This document shows, one piece after another, positions 7,142-12,796 of a stretch of DNA of 13,417 nt; within the stretch, counting starts at the first letter, position 1, and every line of letters starts with the position of its first letter. The position numbers and the translations under genes are program-made. Source of the stretch: Syntrophomonas sp. UBA5432 (lineage in GTDB: Bacteria; Bacillota; Syntrophomonadia; Syntrophomonadales; Syntrophomonadaceae); assembly GCA_002424365.1 (NCBI GenBank), contig DIRQ01000045.1, positions 1 to 13,417 of the forward strand, given 5' to 3'. The notes under the pieces are model-generated. The model did no database searches and was not told where the DNA came from. It was given only the letters and a program-made list of their open reading frames with translations.

Positions 7142-8902
7142 TTACTCAACTATTACGGCATTGAATTTGGTGGGACATACTTCCATGCAGTTGCCGCATT
7201 TTATGCACTCGTTCTGGTCAATAACGTAGGGTTTTTTCTTTTCACCCTTAATGCAGTTGACCGGGCATTTTTTGGCGCATATGCTACAGCTTTTGCATTT
7301 ATCAGGGTCGATACGGTAAGTGATGAGGGCTTTGCACTGCATAGCCGGGCATTTCTTTTCATTTATATGGGCTTCGTATTCTTCCTGGAAGTAGCGTATG
7401 GTGGTTAGTACCGGGTTGGGGGCACTCTGCCCCAGACCGCAAAGGGAGCCTTCGCCTACTTTAAGGGCTATTTCGTGCAGAAGTTCGATGTCTCCCGGTT
7501 GTCCTTCGCCATTACAGATGCGTTCCAGTATTTCCAGCATGCGTTTGGTACCGATTCTGCACTGGACGCATTTGCCGCAGGATTCTTTCTGGGTGAAATC
7601 CAGGAAGAAGCGAGCTACGTCTACCATACAGGTGGTTTCATCCATTACTACCATGCCACCTGAACCCATTATGGCTCCGGTTGCAGTGATGGATTCGTAT
7701 TCTACCGGGGTATCAAGTAAAGCTGCCGGTATGCAACCGCCGGAAGGTCCACCCAGTTGTACAGCCTTAAAGTTGCGGTTCTCTTTGATGCCGCCGCCGA
7801 TTTTGTAGATTACGTCTTTTAGGCTAAGACCCATGGGGACTTCCACCAGGCCGCCTCGATTAATTTTTCCGGCCAGGGCAAATACTTTGGTGCCTTTACT
7901 GGTTTGGCTTCCCATGGCAGCAAAGGCTTTACCGCCTTCGGCTATTATCCAGGGGACGTTAGCAAAAGTTTCTACATTGTTGATGTTTGTAGGTTCACCC
8001 CAGTAACCAGATTGAGCTGGGAACGGGGGTTTTAAGCGGGGCATTCCCCGCTCGCCTTCCAGTGAGGCGATAAGGGCGGTTTCCTCACCGCAGACAAAGG
8101 CTCCAGCACCCTGTTTTATTCTGATATCAAAGGCGAAGGGACTCCCCAGTATATTACTGCCCAGCAATCCTTTTTCTTTAGCTTGTTTTATGGCTATTTC
8201 TAACCTACGGATAGCCAGGGGGTATTCGGCCCGGCAGTAGATTATGCCTTCGGCAGCTCCTATAGCATATCCGGCTATAGCCATTCCTTCCAATACGGAA
8301 TGGGGGTCGCTTTCTAATACGCTGCGGTCCATGAAGGCTCCGGGGTCGCCTTCGTCGGCGTTGCATACTATATGTTTTATTTCTCCGGGGTTATTGCGGG
8401 TAGCGTTCCACTTAAACCAGGTGGGAAATCCTGCTCCGCCGCGACCCCTTAAGCCTGAGGTTTTTATTTCTTCTATTATTCCTTCCGAGCTCATGGTTAT
8501 GGCTTTTTTCAGGGCCTCATAGCCTCCCCGGTCTATATAATGTCCGATTTGTTCAGGGTCAATGATGCCGCAGTTTCTCAAGGCTACTCTTACTTGCTCG
8601 GCTAAAAAGTCATTGGGGTTGGCGCAACTATTAACCAAGTGTTTTTCAACCAGTTTTCCCTCCAGGACATGTTGTTTAATTATTGCTATAATAATTTTTT
8701 CGGTTATTTTGCCATATGTAAAGGTTTGTCCATTATCTTCAATTATGTCCAGGAGGGGTTCATTATGGCACATGCCGATGCAACCGGTCTGCTGTATTTC
8801 TAACTTCAGATTATGGCTGTCTAGTTCTGTTTTAAGGACCTCCATTACTTTCAGGGCCCCTGCAGCTATGCCGCAACTGCCTAATCCTATGCGTATTTTC
8901 AT
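7142..8902 (-). CDS. NuoF/HydB-like NADH-binding flavoprotein subunit (StnB-like)
   Basis: This 586-residue subunit should oxidise or reduce NAD(H) at FMN and pass electrons through iron-sulfur clusters. Residues 1-90 form a thioredoxin-like [2Fe-2S] domain with C10, C41 and C45 visible. The NuoF core has the FMN/NADH motifs GLRGRGGAGFP (150-160), NADEGDPGAFMDR (181-193) and CGEETALIASLEG (271-283), then an SLBB region with GGPSGG (384-389). The N3-type [4Fe-4S] ligands are C442, C445, C448 and C488. The C-terminus has a CPAMQC pair (C518, C523) and two [4Fe-4S] ferredoxin motifs (C536-C546, C566-C576). Complex I NuoF lacks such N- and C-terminal additions, whereas bifurcating HydB-type subunits have them. 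The ATG overlaps the upstream stop (ATGA, 8899-8902), with a GGGGGAG ribosome site 7 bases away, indicating translational coupling. Confidence 0.92.
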   Translation of the reverse strand: MKIRIGLGSCGIAAGALKVMEVLKTELDSHNLKLEIQQTGCIGMCHNEPLLDIIEDNGQTFTYGKITEKIIIAIIKQHVLEGKLVEKHLVNSCANPNDFLAEQVRVALRNCGIIDPEQIGHYIDRGGYEALKKAITMSSEGIIEEIKTSGLRGRGGAGFPTWFKWNATRNNPGEIKHIVCNADEGDPGAFMDRSVLESDPHSVLEGMAIAGYAIGAAEGIIYCRAEYPLAIRRLEIAIKQAKEKGLLGSNILGSPFAFDIRIKQGAGAFVCGEETALIASLEGERGMPRLKPPFPAQSGYWGEPTNINNVETFANVPWIIAEGGKAFAAMGSQTSKGTKVFALAGKINRGGLVEVPMGLSLKDVIYKIGGGIKENRNFKAVQLGGPSGGCIPAALLDTPVEYESITATGAIMGSGGMVVMDETTCMVDVARFFLDFTQKESCGKCVQCRIGTKRMLEILERICNGEGQPGDIELLHEIALKVGEGSLCGLGQSAPNPVLTTIRYFQEEYEAHINEKKCPAMQCKALITYRIDPDKCKSCSICAKKCPVNCIKGEKKKPYVIDQNECIKCGNCMEVCPTKFNAVIVE

Positions 8903-9438
8903 GCGTTCTCTCCCCCCTCGCTGGCCTGTTGTTCACCGGCATAGAAGTCTTTTACTATACTTACGGCCTTATTCGGGTTCAGAGGGCCATAGGCCTGCCC
9001 GTTTATCATCATTACCGGAGCTAGGCTGCAGCACCCTAAACAGGCTACATTGGTAAGGGTAAATAGTTTGTCCGGCGTAGTTTCTCCCGGCTTTATTTTA
9101 AGTTCCTGGATCAGGGCGGTTTCTATAGGCTCGGAGCTGTTTACATGACAGGCGGTGCCTTGGCAGAGGTGGATTATGTATTTTCCTACCGGAGTCAGGC
9201 GAAATTGGGTATAGAAGGTAGCTACTCCGTATACCTGAGCAGGTTTTATGTTCATTTCTTCAGCTATATGGCGCAGTATGGTAAGTGGTAAATAGCCGTA
9301 GAGGTCCTGGGCTTTTTGTAAAACGGTTACCAGGCTGCCGGCCTGGGAGCGATACTCATCCAGTACCTCATCCAACATGCTTAAATCAGGAGAGTCAGCT
9401 GCTTGGTTTTGGTCTTCTTTTTCGCATTTACATAGCAT
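8899..9438 (-). CDS. NuoE/HydC-like [2Fe-2S] thioredoxin-fold subunit (StnC-like)
   Basis: This 179-residue small electron-transfer subunit is the normal partner of a NuoF-like protein. The helical N-terminal part (about 20-75) is followed by a thioredoxin-like [2Fe-2S] domain with the expected ligands C92-x4-C97 (CQGTAC) and C133-x3-C137 (CLGCC), and typical motifs GVATFYTQF and GQAYGPL. The frame stays open upstream to an ATG at 9543, but those 35 codons give a basic, unconserved-looking stretch. The ATG at 9438 follows AAAGGAGAGGG, although about 12 bases away, and gives a normal family length. An extra CxC (C3, C5) sits at the extreme N-terminus. It is the first gene of the three-gene operon and overlaps the next gene by 4 bases. 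No membrane segments are present, so the complex should be soluble. Confidence 0.9.
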   Translation of the reverse strand: MLCKCEKEDQNQAADSPDLSMLDEVLDEYRSQAGSLVTVLQKAQDLYGYLPLTILRHIAEEMNIKPAQVYGVATFYTQFRLTPVGKYIIHLCQGTACHVNSSEPIETALIQELKIKPGETTPDKLFTLTNVACLGCCSLAPVMMINGQAYGPLNPNKAVSIVKDFYAGEQQASEGGENA

Positions 9439-9511
9439 ATTGATACTAACCCTCTCCTTTCTTCGTAATTTTCTATGTAATGCTTGCTCTCTTTTATGGT
9501 TAGAACACTTT

Positions 9512-9589
9512 CTACTGTACCTCAATTGTATCAATAGGTACATCCTTATTACAGTTATTTTTTATAATCTGGTTAGTCCTTACGGGCAT
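9512..9589 (-). CDS. Possible 25-residue leader ORF
   Basis: A minus-strand ATG at 9589 opens 25 codons (protein begins MPVRTNQIIKNN and ends DTIEVQ) closed by TAG at 9512-9514. It is preceded by AAAGGAG with an 8-base spacing, a better ribosome site than that of the NuoE-like gene downstream. I do not recognise the peptide. It could be a leader peptide, a decayed gene or chance. Its 75 codons-worth of bases are too few to judge coding bias. Confidence 0.22.
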   Translation of the reverse strand: MPVRTNQIIKNNCNKDVPIDTIEVQ

Positions 9590-9616
9590 GGGGATTTCTC
9601 CTTTCGAGTGATAACG

Positions 9617-9641
9617 CGGGACAGCCCCATGTGTCTGCCCG
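9617..9641. repeat. Small hairpin, possible third degenerate copy of the dispersed element
   Basis: CGGGACAG (9617-9624) pairs with CTGCCCG (9635-9641), leaving one unpaired A. The plus-strand text GGGACAGCCCCATGTGTC resembles GGGATAGTCCCCGTATTC in the element at 12670-12724, and the CCCCATGT core resembles copy A at 1449-1500. The match is partial and could be chance. Confidence 0.25.
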
Positions 9642-9671
9642 GTCAAGCTGGAAATGAGGTATTAGGCTTGC

Positions 9672-10754
9672 TCACTCCAGATACAGTTTTCTCACCAAGC
9701 GACATATTTGGTAAACACTTTTAGCACCGGTTCCAGCCTGGGTCATCAGGTACTCTGCCTGCGGCCTTAGCCCATATTTATCTACTTTGCGATCACTTAA
9801 ATACATTGCCAGTAGTCCATGCACAATTGTTTTATCAAATACAGGTAGTGGTGTAGTTGTAGCGGCTAGGAGGGAGTTTTTTGCGAAAAGTGATAAACGC
9901 TCAATCATCTCTTCTTCATTCTGATAGTAAAAAGTGAAGTTAAGATCCCCGCCCTGCCGATCTTCTTCCTGGTCGATAAAATAATCCAGCAAAATGTGCA
10001 GGCCACATATCCAGGGAAAATAGGCCTGCATAATTCGTTTTTTAGCTCTGGCGCTACCACCCTTATTGGCGGCCAGGGTAAAGAGAGCAAAAATAGCCAG
10101 GGTGGATCCGCTGGCAGCAGCAAACTCCTGCCACAAAACCCCGTGGTAAGGGTTTAAATTCTCATGACACCATTGCTGTAGCACCTGTTCCCGTCGGTCC
10201 TGGTGCAGGTGCTTTTTTACCTGTAAATCAGTGTACCAGCGAGCCAGCTTAATTATCTCCGGATAAACTTCCGCATAGGAGGGCAGTTGTTGTACACAGT
10301 TGCGACACTCATTTACCAGTTGCAAGAGGTAACCACTATCATCTTTATAGGGATAATAAAGGTAGTAATCAGTGATGACGCTGCCCGGGGTTAAGGCATC
10401 AAAAAGGGAACGATGCAACTGTTCGAAGGCTTTTCCATCAGTACTCCCGGCCCGGTCACAAAGGTTATCAAGATAGTCGCAAATGGTCTGGTAAGCAACA
10501 ATCAGGCGCAGGATTATGTATTCCCTGGACCCGCAATTTACCGCATAAACTGCTCCGCCATGACAATGAAAATCCTTGGTATGCAGGCTGGCCAGAGCCT
10601 GTTTTTTAAGTTCCGGATCTTTACACTGATAGGCCCGGTTTTCCCAGTGTTTAAGCAGCTTTTTCACCTGAGGCAGAGTTTTAAATATATAATGAAGCAA
10701 TATGCCGAAGCGTGTTCTATAACGCACCGGCAGGTTGGTAGGTATGCCCCTCAC
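9672..10754 (-). CDS. ytpB: DUF2600 family protein, YtpB-like tetraprenyl-beta-curcumene synthase
   Basis: This 360-residue protein resembles Bacillus YtpB, a class I terpene synthase of unusual sequence that cyclises a C35 prenyl diphosphate to tetraprenyl-beta-curcumene, a sesquarterpene precursor. Visible features are the Asp-rich stretch CDYLDNLCDRAG (92-103) and a second acidic motif LLDYFIDQEEDRQGGD (255-270), both expected to bind Mg2+ and diphosphate; a GGA-containing loop near 66 is also family-like. The length is near the family norm. The start is GTG, and its Shine-Dalgarno (GAGGAG, 6 bases upstream) and start codon both fall in a purine-rich repeat. It follows hepT after only 20 bases, so substrate maker and user are almost certainly co-transcribed. 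No SqhC-like cyclase is present in the window to carry the product on. Confidence 0.85.
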   Translation of the reverse strand: MRGIPTNLPVRYRTRFGILLHYIFKTLPQVKKLLKHWENRAYQCKDPELKKQALASLHTKDFHCHGGAVYAVNCGSREYIILRLIVAYQTICDYLDNLCDRAGSTDGKAFEQLHRSLFDALTPGSVITDYYLYYPYKDDSGYLLQLVNECRNCVQQLPSYAEVYPEIIKLARWYTDLQVKKHLHQDRREQVLQQWCHENLNPYHGVLWQEFAAASGSTLAIFALFTLAANKGGSARAKKRIMQAYFPWICGLHILLDYFIDQEEDRQGGDLNFTFYYQNEEEMIERLSLFAKNSLLAATTTPLPVFDKTIVHGLLAMYLSDRKVDKYGLRPQAEYLMTQAGTGAKSVYQICRLVRKLYLE

Positions 10755-10775
10755 TCCTTACTCCTCACGCCTCAC
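10751..10775. repeat. Short purine-rich repeat, copy 2, carrying the ytpB ribosome site and start
   Basis: On the minus strand the sequence is a run of GTGAGG/GTGAGGAGTAAGGAGTGAG units. Its first 15 plus-strand bases (10751-10765) are identical to 1499-1513. It fills the whole hepT-ytpB gap, from the hepT TAG stop (10775-10777) to the ytpB GTG start (10752-10754). It provides GAGGAG as the likely Shine-Dalgarno. Confidence 0.55.
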
Positions 10776-11830
10776 TAAATTAAGGGCGGAGTATTATACA
10801 TCTCCGGAGATAGGGCCAACGGAGGTATGGCGCCAAAATCAGGGCTCAATTTTTTATAATACCCTTCTAAAAGGTAACGGCTCAGGGATTTCATCTCTTC
10901 AATAATGGCGATCCGGGGGAATTCCTGCAGCAGGTTTAATCCCAGCTCCAGGTATTGCCGGGACAGGTAAACTGATTCTTCCAAAGCACCGCTTTCTTCT
11001 AATATTTTTTGCACTTGATTAAGCTTTGATGGCTTGCTAACAGCATTTTGCAATATGTTCCTTAACTTCTCACCCTGCCGATGGTCTTTTAAGGCCAGTA
11101 TAACCGGCAGCGTAATATTTCCCTGACTTAAATCATTGGCAACCGGTTTACCCAAAAGCTCACTATCAGAGACAAAATCCAGCACATCATCAATTATCTG
11201 ATAAGCATATCCCAAGTATAATCCGAATTGCTCCAGCGTTCTAATCTGCTTCTGGGGTGCCTTACCCAGGATGGCTCCGACGATACAGCTAGAGGCAAAG
11301 AGACAGGCAGTCTTACGGTAGGTTTTATCAAAATAATCTTCCTCACTAAGATTAAGGTCAAAAAGCATTCCTAACTGTTTTATTTCTCCGGAACACATAA
11401 CTTTAATGGTACTGGTCAAATTCTCCATTACGGCTGCTGAATTAGATTGGCTGATAAGATTAAAGGCAGCAGCAAACAGATAATCTCCGGTTAGTACGCC
11501 CACCTGATTGCCCCAACGCTGATTCAGACTGGGTTTCCCGCGGCGCAGCTGCGAATTATCAATAATATCGTCATGAACCAGTGAGGCCATATGAATAAGC
11601 TCTACTGCCACCGCAATATCAATAAGGCTATTCTCATCGTTAGGATACATGGCTCCACTTAAATAGACCATGCGCGGGCGCAGCAATTTACCGCTATTCT
11701 CCACCAGGTAGTTTAAAATGTGGTCTACTTCGGGGCTGCCGCAATACAGCACTTCTTTAAGACGTTTATTTATTTTTTCGACTGGAAAGTTGGAATAATC
11801 TATAATGGCATCCGTATTTATAGTAAACAC
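10775..11830 (-). CDS. hepT: Long-chain polyprenyl diphosphate synthase, HepT-like
   Basis: This trans-isoprenyl diphosphate synthase condenses isopentenyl diphosphate onto an allylic primer to make a long (about C30-C40) chain. It has 351 residues with GKLLRPRM (47-54), the first Asp-rich motif DDIID (87-91) followed by LRRG, and the second Asp-rich motif DDVLD (214-218) in YQIIDDVLDF. Ala82, five residues before the first motif, is small where farnesyl and geranylgeranyl synthases usually carry a bulky residue, which supports a long product. The quinone side chain and the YtpB sesquarterpene precursor are both possible fates; the next gene being ytpB favours C35. In Bacillus the enzyme needs a HepS partner, which is not visible here. 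The start is uncertain: GTG at 11830 directly abuts AAGGA, with AAAGG ten bases upstream as an alternative ribosome site. Confidence 0.9.
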   Translation of the reverse strand: MFTINTDAIIDYSNFPVEKINKRLKEVLYCGSPEVDHILNYLVENSGKLLRPRMVYLSGAMYPNDENSLIDIAVAVELIHMASLVHDDIIDNSQLRRGKPSLNQRWGNQVGVLTGDYLFAAAFNLISQSNSAAVMENLTSTIKVMCSGEIKQLGMLFDLNLSEEDYFDKTYRKTACLFASSCIVGAILGKAPQKQIRTLEQFGLYLGYAYQIIDDVLDFVSDSELLGKPVANDLSQGNITLPVILALKDHRQGEKLRNILQNAVSKPSKLNQVQKILEESGALEESVYLSRQYLELGLNLLQEFPRIAIIEEMKSLSRYLLEGYYKKLSPDFGAIPPLALSPEMYNTPPLI

Positions 11831-11887
11831 TCCTTATAAACCTTTGTACCCTAGTAATTTACCCATACGGACGGGATATAATACCAA

Positions 11888-12625
11888 TCAGGAGCGGGCT
11901 AGAATTTTATCGGTGATCTGCTGGTGGGCAAAGTTTTCGATGTAGTCATCCAGCTTTGAGGTGAGTGTAATTCCCCGGCGCTCGGCCATAGCCTTAATAA
12001 AGAAATCTGCAATCTTGGGGTTTTTCGGCAGTAAGGGGCCGTGCAGGCAGGTACCAATAAGGTTTTTGTAGACCAGGCCTTCATAGCCATCTTCCCCGTT
12101 GTTGCCAAAACCTTTGATAACGCGGCCAAAGGGTTGCAGGGTTTCATCTTCAAAATAGATACAGCCATAGTGGTTTTCAAAACCGACTATCGTAGATTCT
12201 TTTCCGATTATACTGCTACCCAGGATTATATTGCCGGTTAGCCGGTTCTTTGCTTTCCGGGTGCTAAATTTAAAAAAGCCCAATCCGCCCATAATATTTT
12301 CCTCATTATCCATATAGGCTTGACCTAGCAGCTGATAAGCACTATCGATAAATAACATGGGAAGTCCGTTTTCCAGGGCCTCTTGTAAGTCTGCTGTTTT
12401 TGAGATTAAATCCGGATAGATTAATTTTACTTCCCGGTCGAAGCCGCCCCCCATATAAATCATGTCAATATTATGGTAGTTCAGCTTATCCGCAATCGAA
12501 ACTTCATATATATGAGGTTGATGTCCATACCACTGCAACCGTTTTTTTAGGCAGAGGAGGTTGCCCCGATCACCATAAAGGTTCATTAAATCAGGATACA
12601 TATGAGCTATTTTAAATTCTGCCAT
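11888..12625 (-). CDS. gatD: GatD-like class I glutamine amidotransferase with Asp in place of the catalytic Cys
   Basis: GatD hydrolyses glutamine and feeds ammonia to MurT, which amidates the D-Glu of lipid II. This 245-residue protein (counted from the preferred start) matches GatD over its length: early motif YGDRGNLLCLKKR, GGGFDRE near 60, VGFENHYG near 148, GFGNNGEDGYEG near 173 and LHGPLLPKNP near 194. Staphylococcus aureus GatD uses Cys94 and His189. Here the His is kept (H195 in LHGP), but the nucleophile elbow, normally ICGGYQ-LG, reads IDSAYQLLG, with D94, S95 and A96. The DNA (GAT AGT GCT) differs at several bases, so this is not a single sequencing error. An unusual Cys193 sits two residues before the His. 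Two ATGs are adjacent; GGAGG (12633-12637) is 7 bases from the second (12625) and 4 from the first (12628). It follows murT after a repeat element. Confidence 0.87.
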   Translation of the reverse strand: MAEFKIAHMYPDLMNLYGDRGNLLCLKKRLQWYGHQPHIYEVSIADKLNYHNIDMIYMGGGFDREVKLIYPDLISKTADLQEALENGLPMLFIDSAYQLLGQAYMDNEENIMGGLGFFKFSTRKAKNRLTGNIILGSSIIGKESTIVGFENHYGCIYFEDETLQPFGRVIKGFGNNGEDGYEGLVYKNLIGTCLHGPLLPKNPKIADFFIKAMAERRGITLTSKLDDYIENFAHQQITDKILARS

Positions 12626-12631
12626 CATTGA

Positions 12632-12637
12632 CCCTCC
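12632..12637 (-). promoter_or_regulatory. Ribosome binding site favouring the second gatD ATG
   Basis: GGAGGG on the minus strand lies 3-4 bases from the ATG at 12628 and 6-7 bases from the ATG at 12625, so initiation at MAEFKIAH is favoured. The effect is only one residue. Confidence 0.6.
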
Positions 12638-12643
12638 ATATAT

Positions 12644-12796
12644 TTCGGAAGTCGGATATCCGTGCGCACACGGGGACAGTCTCTGTTTCCTTGGTTCCGG
12701 CGAAACAGCAGGGATAGTCCCCGTATTCGCCTAATTTCCGCCTGCTGACCTCCGACTTCCTTCTTCCGACTTCCGACCTCTGACTTCCGATATCCG
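12644..12796. repeat. Composite repeat element between murT and gatD, bounded by an 8-base direct repeat
   Basis: The direct repeat GATATCCG occurs at 12655-12662 and 12789-12796. Between the copies lie a 55-base hairpin (12670-12724) and a purine/pyrimidine-asymmetric block (12741-12788) built from variants of GGAAGTCGGA on the minus strand. A further unit (TCGGAAGTCG) lies just outside the left copy. The right block is translated as the murT C-terminus. The layout suggests an inserted miniature element or repeat cluster, but no transposase or known terminal sequence is visible. Confidence 0.55.
12670..12724. repeat. Long nested hairpin in the murT-gatD gap, copy B of the dispersed element
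   Basis: The outer arms ACGGGGAC (12670-12677) and GTCCCCGT (12717-12724) pair perfectly. The inner arms CTGTTTC (12683-12689) and GAAACAG (12702-12708) also pair, with a 12-base loop (12690-12701) at the tip. It starts a few bases after the murT stop and ends about 40 bases before gatD, so it would form in the shared mRNA. There is no T-tract. It could reduce or stabilise the transcript between the two genes, or simply be a REP-like repeat. Confidence 0.65.

Larger units (their letters stand above)
9439..9671 (-). other. Leader region upstream of the redox operon
   Basis: These 233 bases separate the ytpB stop from the NuoE-like start and are the most likely place for the operon promoter. 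They hold a small hairpin (9617-9641) and a possible 25-codon ORF (9512-9589). A TACAAT hexamer on the minus strand (9525-9530) resembles a -10 box, but no convincing -35 box lies 16-18 bases before it. No GG-N10-GC sigma-54 promoter was found. Just after the ytpB stop, CTGGA and TCCAG can pair with CAAGCC-containing sequence between them, but no T-run follows. Confidence 0.35.

Noticed and set aside
7052..7408. Plus-strand frame of 118 codons opposite the junction of the two large redox genes
   Set aside because: It lies antisense to well-supported coding sequence with clear ferredoxin motifs, and its protein resembles no family; it is a shadow frame.
3630..9438. Respiratory complex I (nuo) operon
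   Set aside because: Only E, F and G-like subunits are present, all soluble. The NuoF-like protein has N- and C-terminal iron-sulfur additions and the G-like protein contains a GltD module; no membrane subunits are near.
9439..9543. N-terminal extension of the NuoE-like protein to the ATG at 9543
   Set aside because: The 35 extra residues are basic and unlike the family, and AAAGGAGAGGG lies inside this stretch just before the ATG at 9438.
12741..12796. Short CRISPR-like array of GGAAGTCGGA units
   Set aside because: The units are directly adjacent, variable and too short, with no spacers of regular length and no cas genes nearby.
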